Shown here: positions 9,103 to 17,714 of the stretch, in pieces
Numbering within the stretch: position 1 is the first letter of the stretch
How the letters are laid out: each line of letters begins with the position of its first letter
Assembly (NCBI GenBank): GCA_036567785.1
Contig: DATCTV010000021.1
Location: forward strand, 1 to 64,000
DNA: 64,000 nt
Direction: 5' to 3'
Origin: Desulfomonilia bacterium
Lineage (GTDB): Bacteria; Desulfobacterota; Desulfomonilia; UBA1062
Made by a program: the position numbers and the translations under genes
The notes under the pieces: model-generated
Told to the model about the DNA's origin: nothing
Seen by the model: only the letters and a program-made list of their open reading frames with translations
Database searches by the model: none

Positions 9103-9850
9103 CGGCTATCTCCCCGTCGATTTCCGCTATACGCATTATCATGGCATCTTCCAGACTGGCATATCGGGCCTGGATATCCGCAGGCGTTGCAACTTGAAGG
9201 ACTTTTGACTTATGCATCATTGCAAGCGTGTCGCATTTTTCACCTTCATCGAGGTATGCGGTTGAAATAATTATGGTTTTACCCTGCCTTTTCATTTCAT
9301 TGAGAATGTCCCAGAATTCCTGTCTCGATACCGGATCGACACCGTTTGTAGGTTCATCGAGGATCAGCACATCAGGTTCGTGTACAAGCACGCATGCAAG
9401 GCCCAGTTTCTGCTTCATCCCGCCGGATAGATTGCCTGCCTGCCTGTCTAGATATGGCAGGAGATTGGAAAAGCCCAGATATTTTTCCATCCGGGATTTT
9501 CTTTCCTGACCTCTGATCCCGAAAATGTTCATGAAGAAATTAATGTTTTCAAGGACGGTCAGGTCCTGATAAAGACCGAAACGCTGGGGCATATAACCGA
9601 TTATCTCCTTTACTTTACGCTTGTCAGCAACAACATCGAGGCCGGCTATTTTCATCCTGCCTTCAGATGGTTTTATCATTGTTGCAAGCATGCGGAGCAG
9701 GGTCGATTTGCCGGCGCCGTCCGATCCAACAAGACCGAATACCGAACCCCTTGCGGCTTCAAGGCATGCATCATCCACGGCCTTGACCTCCCCGAAGCTC
9801 ATCGTTACATGCTCGATCTTGATATAGGAATCATCCATGATATCTGCCAT
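9083..9850 (-). CDS. ABC transporter ATPase (first of two)
   Basis: This ATPase subunit of about 255 aa has Walker A GSDGAGKST, signature LSGGMKQKLGL and Walker B VLILDEPTNGVDP. The H-loop position reads STAYLDEGE, so the usual His after the second Thr/Ser is replaced by Ala-Tyr, an uncommon switch region. The frame is open from a GTG at 9886, but the ATG codons at 9850 or 9838 fit the family N-terminus better. Either way the gene overlaps or abuts the hlyD-like stop at 9874. It probably forms a heterodimer with the next ATPase and powers the two downstream permeases. Confidence 0.9.
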   Translation of the reverse strand: MADIMDDSYIKIEHVTMSFGEVKAVDDACLEAARGSVFGLVGSDGAGKSTLLRMLATMIKPSEGRMKIAGLDVVADKRKVKEIIGYMPQRFGLYQDLTVLENINFFMNIFGIRGQERKSRMEKYLGFSNLLPYLDRQAGNLSGGMKQKLGLACVLVHEPDVLILDEPTNGVDPVSRQEFWDILNEMKRQGKTIIISTAYLDEGEKCDTLAMMHKSKVLQVATPADIQARYASLEDAMIMRIAEIDGEIAGDDIGR

Positions 9851-9873
9851 TTCTGCCTGTTTGTTATTCCTTA

Positions 9874-10884
9874 TTATTTCAGCCACGCATCTGCCGGAAG
9901 CCCCGGTTTTAATGCAAGGTCGGGATTAAAGATGGATATCTTAACAAGATATACGTATTTCACCCGCTCTTCCTTGGTCTGGATAATCTTGGGCGTGAAC
10001 TCGGCCACCTGAGAAATATAGGAAACATTGCCTTTGAAGACCCTGCCGGGCATGGAATCAATCTTTACCTCCGCAGGCTGTCCCGGCCTTACGTTGCCGA
10101 TGTCCGTCTCTCTGACATATATCTTGAGATATACCCTTGTGAGATCCGAAATCGTCATAACCTCCCGGCCCGGGTTTACCACTTCTCCGAGTTCTATATT
10201 GCGGCTGGTGATTATGCCATCAACTGGCGACAGGAGCCTGGTATAACCAAGTCTTATGGTTGCTTCGTCCAGAGCCGCCTTTGCGACAAGAACCTGGGCG
10301 CCTGCCTGGGCGATGTCTTTTTCCGTTGCATCAATCTTTCCGAGGTTGCTGTTTGCAGCCGTCAGTGCTGCTTCCGCCTGTAAATACCTGCTGCTGGCGT
10401 TGTCAAAGGCCAGTCTTACGTCATCACGTTCTTTTTCCGTGACCACACCTCTTTTATAAAGTTCAGAATATCTGACATAATTCTTTCTGGCGTTTTCCGT
10501 CACGTCCTTTGCGATGGAGAGTGCCGCCTGCGCCTGTCTTACATCGGCAGGAAGGGATTTTTTGTATATGTTAAGAACGTCAACTAGCTGTTCCCTGTTT
10601 TTTTGAGCGCGTTCAAGGTTGGATTTCGCCTGCTGAATCCGTGCCCGGTATTCCTCGGTGTCAAGTTCGGCAATCACTTCACCTTCTTTTACGCTTTGTC
10701 CTTCATCATAATTAATCCTGTTAACCCTGCCGGAGGTCTGAAATGATATGTTGGACTGGTGCGCATCTATCGTTCCCGAATACCATTGTTCAACGTGTTT
10801 GTTTTTTTGCTGCTCACGCCATACGGTGAATCCTACCGCCAGAACAAGAACAAGCAAGACTGCGACTATTACGCTCTTCTTCAT
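9874..10884 (-). CDS. HlyD-family periplasmic adaptor (YbhG-like)
   Basis: This 336-aa membrane-fusion protein should bridge the inner-membrane ABC permeases and the TolC channel. Residues 1-20 form an N-terminal membrane anchor or uncleaved signal. A lipoyl/barrel-sandwich half follows (GTIDAHQSNISFQTSG), then a long alpha-helical hairpin from about residue 75 to 205 rich in Ala, Gln, Arg and Glu, and then the second lipoyl half and beta-barrel. The hairpin is the part that docks onto TolC. The ATG overlaps the tolC-like stop by 4 bp. Context and architecture match YbhG of the E. coli YbhGFSR exporter. Confidence 0.93.
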   Translation of the reverse strand: MKKSVIVAVLLVLVLAVGFTVWREQQKNKHVEQWYSGTIDAHQSNISFQTSGRVNRINYDEGQSVKEGEVIAELDTEEYRARIQQAKSNLERAQKNREQLVDVLNIYKKSLPADVRQAQAALSIAKDVTENARKNYVRYSELYKRGVVTEKERDDVRLAFDNASSRYLQAEAALTAANSNLGKIDATEKDIAQAGAQVLVAKAALDEATIRLGYTRLLSPVDGIITSRNIELGEVVNPGREVMTISDLTRVYLKIYVRETDIGNVRPGQPAEVKIDSMPGRVFKGNVSYISQVAEFTPKIIQTKEERVKYVYLVKISIFNPDLALKPGLPADAWLK

Positions 10885-12239
10885 TTTATGCCTCCCGATT
10901 CATTACCTGTAATTCCGATTACCCTCTCAATCCTTGCCATAAGAATGTTGTAGTCACCGACAGCCCTTGCATAATCGGCCCGGGCCTTTGTCAGTAGGGA
11001 CTGGGCGTCAAGCACGTCAACAGCGGTACCCAGCTGTTCCTTATATCTTTCAGAACTCACCCTGAAGTTTTCCTCTGCACTCTTGATCATGGATTTGGTT
11101 ACGCTCACCTGTTTTTCAGCCTCCTTGAGGTCAAGCCATGCCCTTTTTACTTCAAGCGCTATACGGTCTCCTGTCTGAAGTATAGCATTATCGGCCTGGT
11201 TTACACGTGCCCTTCCTGCATCAACCCTGTTCTTGGTCTTTCCCCATTCCCAGAAATTCCATGTAGCTGCCGCGGATATATACCAGTCGTCCTGCTGTCT
11301 GTAGGGGCTGCCCTGGAGTTCCGGATGATCGCCGTATCGCTCCAATCGTCCGGTTGCCCCGATGACTGGGACAAAGCCTGCTTTTTCAACCTTGAGCAAA
11401 CTTTCCGATTGTTTCTGGCGTGCAACTGCAGCCTTCATTTCCGGCCTCATATTGATTGCCATGTTGATGCATTCATCAATCCCTCTGTCAAAAGGCACGA
11501 CCTCAAAGCTGTCGATAATATCCACAGGGGTATTTATTCCTCTTCTGAGGATTGTATTAAAATTTGCATTTGCTATCTCTATGGCATTTTCAGCGGCAAG
11601 GAGATTTCGCTGGGCGTTTGCAACTTCCACTTCCGCCCTTAAAAGGTCATTAAGCGGTACCAGATGGACATCATAATAGGCCTTTGCCATGTCTCTGTGC
11701 CCCTTAAGCATCTCAACAGATTTGACGGCGGCGTCCTTGACTTTTACAGCCTTTAATATTGAATAATAAGCAGTTTTGACCTCTTCGATCACGATGAGCA
11801 CGTTTTGACGTTTTTCCTGACTCGCTACATCTTCGCCGGTTTTGTTTGCAAGATAATTGTAGTATATAGCCCCGCCGGTAAAGATGGGCTGCTTGACTTC
11901 AAATGCGAGTGTGTAATTGTCTTTTGTACCCGTTGTAATTGTTGTAGCCGGCATGAACGGAGGATTTCCCGGAAAATCGACATAGGGGTCATCGCTGAGT
12001 CTGGTATAGTTGTAGGAAGCGCTGAACATGGGTAGGAAACCGGTTCCCGCCTCTTTCTTTTTAGCCCTGGCATAAGAAACACCTTCGTCTGCAGATTTGA
12101 TGAGGAGGCTGTTTTCGAGAGCGATATTTATTGAATCTGCAAGGCTTAATGGCTTGCCGTCGTTATCGGCGGAAACCGGCTGAGGTTGAATAATTATGAA
12201 TATAAGCATTAATGATAAACTAATCTTGAGTGTTTTCAT
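10881..12239 (-). CDS. TolC-family outer-membrane efflux channel
   Basis: This 452-aa outer-membrane factor has a signal peptide at residues 1-24 ending VSA. Two outer-membrane-efflux repeats follow, each with long coiled-coil helices (for example residues 150-250 and 330-440). It would form the trimeric exit duct of the export system encoded downstream. It is the first structural gene, 3 bases after the tetR-like stop. A dedicated TolC inside the operon makes this a self-sufficient tripartite exporter, unlike E. coli, where TolC is encoded elsewhere. Confidence 0.93.
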   Translation of the reverse strand: MKTLKISLSLMLIFIIIQPQPVSADNDGKPLSLADSINIALENSLLIKSADEGVSYARAKKKEAGTGFLPMFSASYNYTRLSDDPYVDFPGNPPFMPATTITTGTKDNYTLAFEVKQPIFTGGAIYYNYLANKTGEDVASQEKRQNVLIVIEEVKTAYYSILKAVKVKDAAVKSVEMLKGHRDMAKAYYDVHLVPLNDLLRAEVEVANAQRNLLAAENAIEIANANFNTILRRGINTPVDIIDSFEVVPFDRGIDECINMAINMRPEMKAAVARQKQSESLLKVEKAGFVPVIGATGRLERYGDHPELQGSPYRQQDDWYISAAATWNFWEWGKTKNRVDAGRARVNQADNAILQTGDRIALEVKRAWLDLKEAEKQVSVTKSMIKSAEENFRVSSERYKEQLGTAVDVLDAQSLLTKARADYARAVGDYNILMARIERVIGITGNESGGIK

Positions 12240-12242
12240 TTT

Positions 12243-12875
12243 TCACCCCCGTTTTGCATAAACAAGCACTGACCTCATTACGAGCCGTTCAATTTCCGAT
12301 GCAATATGTGAAGATGTCTTTTTACAGATATTCCTGATTTCTCCGGGTGCATTATTCTTCGAGTAAAGGAGCGGGAAAATAGTGTTTGTCGATATTATGC
12401 CTCCCATGACCATAACATGGACAAGCTCCGGAATGGTTTCGATAAATACTCCCGATTTTGTTCCGGCTTTGATCACACCTGTAATAATAGAAATAATCCT
12501 CAAGATGTCTTTAAAGAATATATCCGGGAGATTGTTACCGCCTGAGGCGATTTCCCGCATCATTATCCGGGGCATTTCGGGATTGCTTGCGATTGCCTTG
12601 TTGAAAACCGCTATATATGTTCTCAATTTATCCTCTGGTTTGTCCACCTTCTCGAGCTCCTTTTCTATCTGCTCGACGACATTTCCAATTATCGAATGCA
12701 ACACTTGGGCATACAATTCGTGTTTGTCTCCTATATGGTAGTAAAGCATAGCCTTGTTTACGCAAGCCTTGCGGGCGATTTCGTCGACACGAGCACCCTC
12801 AAAGCCCTTATCCGCAAACTCCTTTCTGGCTGCAGCAAGAATATTTTCAATGGCCACGCCTTTTTTTTCAGGCAT
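12243..12875 (-). CDS. TetR/AcrR-family repressor of the export operon
   Basis: This regulator of about 210 aa has an N-terminal helix-turn-helix (residues 10-55, KACVNKAMLYYHIGDKHELY) and a C-terminal ligand domain of the CecR-like type. It is the first gene of the operon and should control itself and all six downstream genes. The ATG at 12875 has AAGGTG at a good distance; a GTG 9 bases further upstream overlaps that site and is less likely. An imperfect palindrome centred at 12923/12924 sits within the predicted promoter and is the likely operator. The inducer is unknown. Confidence 0.92.
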   Translation of the reverse strand: MPEKKGVAIENILAAARKEFADKGFEGARVDEIARKACVNKAMLYYHIGDKHELYAQVLHSIIGNVVEQIEKELEKVDKPEDKLRTYIAVFNKAIASNPEMPRIMMREIASGGNNLPDIFFKDILRIISIITGVIKAGTKSGVFIETIPELVHVMVMGGIISTNTIFPLLYSKNNAPGEIRNICKKTSSHIASEIERLVMRSVLVYAKRG

Positions 12876-12904
12876 ATTTATCACCTTTTCTGCTTGTTAA
12901 CTAA

Positions 12905-12933
12905 ATAGTAGGTTAAACTAACCGGTTGGTTAA
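12905..12933 (-). promoter_or_regulatory. Promoter with embedded TetR-type operator
   Basis: On the minus strand TTAACC (12928-12933) and TACTAT (12905-12910) are spaced exactly 17 bp and each matches 4 of 6 consensus bases. A 20-bp imperfect palindrome with core AACTAACCGGTTGGTT (12916-12931) covers the -35 box and spacer. A repressor there would block RNA polymerase. A second inverted pair, TAAATAGT (12902-12909) and ACTATTTA (12935-12942), brackets it. Confidence 0.6.
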
Positions 12934-12965
12934 CACTATTTAAAAATAAAAACAAGATTTTTTTG

Positions 12966-13031
12966 AGACTCCTGCACGACTTAGGTTTTTGTCATTTCGA
13001 AAGGGCAGCCTGGGCAGTTGTGCAGGAGTCT
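12966..13031. repeat. Short element with 15-bp terminal inverted repeats
   Basis: AGACTCCTGCACGAC (12966-12980) and GTTGTGCAGGAGTCT (13017-13031) are inverted copies that differ at one position, enclosing 36 bases. The size (66 bp) and end-to-end arms look like a miniature inverted-repeat element or REP-like unit. It lies between the tetR-like promoter and the 3' end of the radical SAM gene. It could also be a terminator-like structure for that minus-strand gene's neighbours, but there is no T-tract directly after an arm apart from TTT. Confidence 0.5.
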
Positions 13032-13077
13032 TTAATGTATCCGCTGCGCTTGCGTTTTGGGGCAATATCCCAGGATA

Positions 13078-14343
13078 TCATTCGTATTCGCTTCCTGCCT
13101 CCAGTCTGCTCATATCCCTGAAATTATCAACTCCGGTAAAGAATTCCCTCATCATTATTACCCAGTAATAACGCCCTTTTTCAGTAAGCTGAAGGCTGTC
13201 GTGAGTGGTATTCAAAGCCCCGATGAGGGTAAAAAACAGGCATTCAAGAGGCAAAAGCGTCCATGGGTCTTTGCCAAACCTTTGAACGAACATGCTTCTT
13301 GGCACCTTTAATCCGAAAAGACCCATCAGAAACGCGTATCGGGCTAGTTCTTTTCTGGAGAATTTCTTTTTTGCATAAACCGGGAGCCTCCCTTCCCGGA
13401 TGTCTTTCATATATCGTCCTATCGAAAATGTGTTTGCATATATATAACCGCCTGACAGACCGAAAGCCCCGCTTCCTGCGCCGGCATAGTCTTCGTTTGA
13501 TGTGACATATTCGTCTATCATTGCATCAGAAAGGGAAAAACACCATGCGGATTGCGGATGATAATCGGTCGAAAGGTTTTTCGATATCAGTTCATTAAAG
13601 AGGCGCTCTTTCCTGAAACTGTGAGCCCCCATGATTTTCTTCATTTCTCGTATGGTTTCATCAGATACCATCAGGGGATAAAACGTTACCTGATCGGGCT
13701 TTATATTATTAAGTGTATATACATCATTAAGCAACTGGTCTCTGTTTTGAACCGGGAAATTGTAGATCATGTCAATATTCAAGGTTCTGACAATATTCTT
13801 CGCTTTTGATATTTTTTCTATCAGTTCATTACCACTGCCGTATTTTTCATATCTTCCGATCAGTTTGAGTATTTTATCATCAAAAGTCTGGACTCCTACC
13901 GACACCCTCCCTGCTCCCAGGTCGGACAAAACGGAAAGGGTCTCTCTGTTAAGCGAATCAGGGTTGGTTTCAACAGAAATGTCTTTTGGTTTAAACAGGC
14001 TGTTCAAGTGTTTCAGTGTTTTAACCAGTTCATCCATCAATATAGTCGGGGTTCCGCCGCCGATATAAATTTCTGAAAACCTGAAACCTTTTTGATGGTA
14101 TATATCGAGCTCTTTTCTGAGCGCCTGGAAATACGATCTTGTCAGGTCTTCTCTGAACACAACCCTGTGGAATGAACAATAAGGGCACAACACCCTGCAG
14201 AATGGAATATGCATATATAACTGAATATCCCGTGCTGGAGCATCAGGTGGTTCGCAATGGCCCAATTCGCTGAACGCCAGATAATCCTTTGTTTTAAACC
14301 GCATGAACCTGGAAATAAATGCATCGATTGTCATGCCGCACAT
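13078..14343 (-). CDS. HemW/HemN-like radical SAM protein
   Basis: This 421-aa radical SAM protein has the HemN-type cluster motif CRVLCPYC (CxxxCxxC) near residue 50, a glycine-rich SAM-binding segment EIYIGGGTPT, and a C-terminal HemN-like domain. Relatives include oxygen-independent coproporphyrinogen oxidase (HemN) and the haem chaperone HemW. The opening MHIPFC and the length are closer to HemW. No other haem gene is adjacent, so the exact role is open. The ribosome binding site is weak. The frame starts ATG TGC GGC ATG, and the second ATG is equally possible. Confidence 0.82.
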   Translation of the reverse strand: MCGMTIDAFISRFMRFKTKDYLAFSELGHCEPPDAPARDIQLYMHIPFCRVLCPYCSFHRVVFREDLTRSYFQALRKELDIYHQKGFRFSEIYIGGGTPTILMDELVKTLKHLNSLFKPKDISVETNPDSLNRETLSVLSDLGAGRVSVGVQTFDDKILKLIGRYEKYGSGNELIEKISKAKNIVRTLNIDMIYNFPVQNRDQLLNDVYTLNNIKPDQVTFYPLMVSDETIREMKKIMGAHSFRKERLFNELISKNLSTDYHPQSAWCFSLSDAMIDEYVTSNEDYAGAGSGAFGLSGGYIYANTFSIGRYMKDIREGRLPVYAKKKFSRKELARYAFLMGLFGLKVPRSMFVQRFGKDPWTLLPLECLFFTLIGALNTTHDSLQLTEKGRYYWVIMMREFFTGVDNFRDMSRLEAGSEYE

Positions 14344-14473
14344 ATTATTTCTTTAAGGGTTTATGTGTCCATACTTAACATCAGCTCATTTGCAAATTGC
14401 ATATCATATTGGTTGAACAGTGATTTCGTGTTACGGAGTGTCTAAAATAATTCAATGGAGGGCCTTACAGGCC

Positions 14474-15124
14474 GTGATACCGGTTAAGGACACTTCTTCA
14501 AAAGGATTTGCTGCGGTTACAATATTGATTATATGCGCTAATATTGCCATGTTTTTTGAAGAAGTCAGGACAGGCAGCGCCCTGTTTGATTTATATGGTA
14601 TAAGTCCGCATGACATCTGGCTCTACCTGACAAACGGAAGAGGCAACCTTCTCAGATTGAATCTGTCGATATTCGTATCCGGCTTTATGCATGGAGGATA
14701 TCTGCATCTTATGAGCAACATGCTTTTTCTGTACGTATTCGGGCCGTCAGTCGAAAAAGAGCTTGGCTGGATGAGGTATGTGGTGTTTTATGCAGTATCA
14801 ATTTTTGTCTCGTTTTATACTCACGCTCTGTTTTTTCATAATTCAGACATTATTGTCGTAGGTGCATCAGGTGCAATTGCAGCAGTAATGGGTATTTTTA
14901 TCGTCCTGAAACCCCGGGCTAAAATAACATCGATAATACCAGTCTTCTTTGTTATCAAAATCGTCCATATCCCGGCATTTATTTTTATATTGATATGGTT
15001 TGCCCTGCAGGGATTGAACGGATACTTTACTCTTGGCGAACAGACTTCTATAGCATGGTTTTCCCATATAGGCGGTTTTGTTATGGGTTTTGTGTATGGG
15101 GCAGTTTACAGGCTGAACAAGTAG
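14474..15124 (+). CDS. Rhomboid-family intramembrane serine protease
   Basis: This rhomboid protease of about 216 aa cleaves membrane substrates within the bilayer. It has six hydrophobic segments. The HGGYLHLMSNM motif marks the oxyanion region, the catalytic Ser is in GASGAIAAVMG, and the catalytic His is in SHIGGFVMG. The frame is open from GTG 14420, but the GTG at 14474 begins MIPVKDTSS, the usual N-terminus of this subfamily (M-I-P-x-[KR]-D). A GGAGG lies a little far upstream. It converges on the alpha/beta hydrolase gene with a 19-base gap. The substrate is unknown. Confidence 0.92.
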   Translation: MIPVKDTSSKGFAAVTILIICANIAMFFEEVRTGSALFDLYGISPHDIWLYLTNGRGNLLRLNLSIFVSGFMHGGYLHLMSNMLFLYVFGPSVEKELGWMRYVVFYAVSIFVSFYTHALFFHNSDIIVVGASGAIAAVMGIFIVLKPRAKITSIIPVFFVIKIVHIPAFIFILIWFALQGLNGYFTLGEQTSIAWFSHIGGFVMGFVYGAVYRLNK

Positions 15125-15143
15125 ATGAGCCTTTCTGTATCGA

Positions 15144-16178
15144 TTACGGCTTCTCCTCATTGAAAAAGGTGTATGATTTCCTGCCTGATATCTCATGACG
15201 GCCCTCGAATAGATCCACGCTGAAATTATCTTCCGCGCCAACCTCGCGGTATATCCTCGATATATGTTCTATGGCTGTCTGTACGCCCTTTCTCGGGAAT
15301 ATCATGTCCCTTGAGCCCGATTCGACAAGCAGCTTTCGGGGTGCAATCGCTGACGCGAAGTCGAATATCTCACCGGCAGCCAGGATTCCGGGGATGTAAT
15401 TATCGGGACAATGCCATACTGACATCACACTGTCTCGGAAAGTATTGATATAGCCGCTGACCACGGTGCGCTTGATGCGCTCGTCAAGACATGCGAAATA
15501 CAGCGCGACGAGCCCGCCGCCGGAAATGCCCATGCAGCCGATATCCTTGAAGCCCTTTGCCTCCAGCATATCCGTACACCTCATAGCCTGGTATATCCTG
15601 AGTGAGGCGGTGGTTAAGCCGTACATAAGTGTATGCAGCGAGATATCCCTGCAGGAATTGCTGTAGAAAGGCTTGAATCCGTCTTTGCGCTTACGCGCTT
15701 CACCGAAGCCTATCGGCTCGTAAGCAATTACGGTGTTGCCTCTTTTTACGAGTTCTATGGCGAAATTCTTCTGGTAATTATCCAGAAAATTGATTCTGCG
15801 TCGACTGCCGCGTTTGCCTTGACTTATTATCTGACGGCATCCGTAGCCATGTCCGCAGACCGCCACAACTGCGCTTCCTGATGGCAGTTTGGGAGTAAGC
15901 AGGTAACAGAGCGTATTCCAGCCATCACATAACTCAAGGGAAATGGTTTCCTGAATGAAACCTTCTCTGTCTTCAGTCTTTACGATCTCGGGTCTGAGGT
16001 TCTTGATCTGTGCGGGGATCCTTTCTATTGCAAGAATCTCCGCAAGCTGTCCGCGCAGGGCCTTGGAGACCTTCAGACATTCTTCCCTGCCTCTTACGTC
16101 CTTGTAGGGGGAACGGTATATCTGTCTGTAAAGGCTGTCCAGGTATTTGTCCGGTGAATATTTACGTTCTTTCATCAT
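15144..16178 (-). CDS. Alpha/beta hydrolase (dienelactone/acetyl-esterase-like)
   Basis: This 344-aa hydrolase lacks a signal peptide and is probably cytoplasmic. The fold is marked by CGHGYGC in the oxyanion region, nucleophile Ser in GISGGGLVALY, acid Asp in ESGSRDMIFP and His in EGRHEISG, so a complete catalytic triad can be assigned. It resembles the abhydrolase group that includes acetyl-xylan esterase-like and dienelactone hydrolase-like proteins. Substrate cannot be read. It is a single minus-strand gene with an AT-rich upstream region and no strong ribosome binding site. Confidence 0.87.
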   Translation of the reverse strand: MMKERKYSPDKYLDSLYRQIYRSPYKDVRGREECLKVSKALRGQLAEILAIERIPAQIKNLRPEIVKTEDREGFIQETISLELCDGWNTLCYLLTPKLPSGSAVVAVCGHGYGCRQIISQGKRGSRRRINFLDNYQKNFAIELVKRGNTVIAYEPIGFGEARKRKDGFKPFYSNSCRDISLHTLMYGLTTASLRIYQAMRCTDMLEAKGFKDIGCMGISGGGLVALYFACLDERIKRTVVSGYINTFRDSVMSVWHCPDNYIPGILAAGEIFDFASAIAPRKLLVESGSRDMIFPRKGVQTAIEHISRIYREVGAEDNFSVDLFEGRHEISGRKSYTFFNEEKP

Positions 16179-16352
16179 GTTTTTATGAAAATAAACTATT
16201 TGAAAAAATATAATTTTTCATCAATATTATAAAAAATAATGTAAAGTTTATTTTTTTGAATCCCGATAGGCTTGACATGAAAGATGAAGAATTAGTTCAT
16301 TCGGAGTCGATTTATAATGATAACTGCCTAATATTGGTTTATAATATACTTA

Positions 16353-16637
16353 ATGAATATACGGCGACTCATTATAACAGGCTTTATAATGATGGCGGCG
16401 CTAACGCTGATTTTTACAGTACCGGGCGAAAAAGGCCTTATTCAGACTTACAGATTGAAAAAGGAGCTTTTTATTCTGCAATCTCAGAATGCAGCCCTGA
16501 AACAGGAAAATCAGATGCTTGCTCAGGAGGCAAGCCTGCTGAAGGAAAGCCTTCCCTACATAGAACATATCATCACAAGAGAAATGAATATGGTAAGGCC
16601 GGGGGACACCATCGTAATAATAAAAAAGAAAAAGTAA
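16353..16637 (+). CDS. FtsB/DivIC-like septum-initiator family protein
   Basis: This 94-aa bitopic protein has a short N-terminus, one membrane helix (residues 5-24), a coiled coil (residues 33-65, with Gln/Glu/Leu heptads) and a tail with MVRPGDTIVII. This is the DivIC/FtsB layout, in which the coiled coil links FtsL and FtsQ at the division site. It sits 18 bases ahead of pilM and may be co-transcribed with the pilus genes. A longer frame in another phase (16256-16651) overlaps it and is judged spurious. There is no convincing ribosome binding site. Confidence 0.8.
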   Translation: MNIRRLIITGFIMMAALTLIFTVPGEKGLIQTYRLKKELFILQSQNAALKQENQMLAQEASLLKESLPYIEHIITREMNMVRPGDTIVIIKKKK

Positions 16638-16655
16638 TATTTGCGGGGTGAATGA

Positions 16656-17714
16656 ATGCTTTTCGGCAAAAAAACCTTGTTAGGATTGGACATCGGATCA
16701 CAAAGCATCAAGATGATAGATCTCGAGAAAACCCGGTCCGGATATGAATTAAAATCAATGGGAATTGCTATCGTGCCATCGGAATGTATTGTTGACAAAG
16801 ATATAATGGATTCGGAAACGGTCGTTGAGACAATACGGAACCTGAGGGATAATCTGAAAATTATTCCGAAAGGCACAGCGACAGCGGTTTCCGGTCATTC
16901 TGTAATTGTCAAGAAAGCCGAAATTTCAACAATGTCTAGGGCGGAACTTGAGCAGACGTTGATGATTGAGGCAGAGCAGTACATTCCTTTTGATATCAAT
17001 GATGTGTATCTGGATTTTCACATACTGGGAGAAAGCCTTGAAAGACAGGACATGATGGATGTCCTTTTTGTTGCATCGAAAAAAGAACTTGTGGATGATT
17101 ATTCTTCCATTATCAAAAATGCCGGTCTCAAGCCATTGATAGTTGATGTAGATGTCTTTGCAATCGAAAATATGTACCATTCCAATTATCCGGATGCCCC
17201 GGAAACCATTGTTGCCCTTGTGGATGTCGGCGCATCAATGATTAATATAAATGTGATGAGAGAAGGGACGTCGATTTTCGCAAGAGACATTTCAATGGGC
17301 GGCCGTCAGATGACCGAGCGCATACAAAGGGAATTCGGGGTCAGCTTTGAACGGGCGGAAAATATAAAATGCGGAGCAAGTATTGATGGAATTGATCTCG
17401 AGCGTGTAAATTATATTTTCAAAATGGCTTCAGAAACATTCGCTCAGGAAATCAAAAGGACACTGGATTTCTTCCTCTCCACGATGGTTAATGAAAATAT
17501 AGAAAAGATTTACATAAGCGGCGGTGGTGCAAGAATACCGGGATTGATATCTTTGCTGCAGAAACAGAATGAAGTACCAGTGGAGATTATAAATCCTTTC
17601 AATAATATTACATGGAATGAAAAGAACTTCGATCCAGCATATATGGCCTATATTGCTCCACAGATGGCAGTTGCTGTAGGCCTTGCGTTAAGGAGGGCGG
17701 ATTACAAATGGTAA
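16656..17714 (+). CDS. pilM: Type IV pilus inner-membrane platform protein PilM
   Basis: This 352-aa cytoplasmic actin-like protein binds the N-terminus of PilN and links the pilus motor to the alignment complex. The N-terminal phosphate-1 motif LLGLDIGSQSIKMIDL is clear. Other actin-fold signatures follow (VALVDVGASMININV and YISGGGARIPGL). It is the first gene of pilMNOPQ; the next gene starts 7 bp inside it. GGGGTGA precedes the ATG. Length and order match the family. Confidence 0.96.
   Translation: MLFGKKTLLGLDIGSQSIKMIDLEKTRSGYELKSMGIAIVPSECIVDKDIMDSETVVETIRNLRDNLKIIPKGTATAVSGHSVIVKKAEISTMSRAELEQTLMIEAEQYIPFDINDVYLDFHILGESLERQDMMDVLFVASKKELVDDYSSIIKNAGLKPLIVDVDVFAIENMYHSNYPDAPETIVALVDVGASMININVMREGTSIFARDISMGGRQMTERIQREFGVSFERAENIKCGASIDGIDLERVNYIFKMASETFAQEIKRTLDFFLSTMVNENIEKIYISGGGARIPGLISLLQKQNEVPVEIINPFNNITWNEKNFDPAYMAYIAPQMAVAVGLALRRADYKW

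Noticed and set aside
16256-16651. 131-aa frame overlapping the FtsB-like gene
   Set aside because: The other phase encodes a convincing membrane helix plus coiled coil; this one is low-complexity and unlike any protein.
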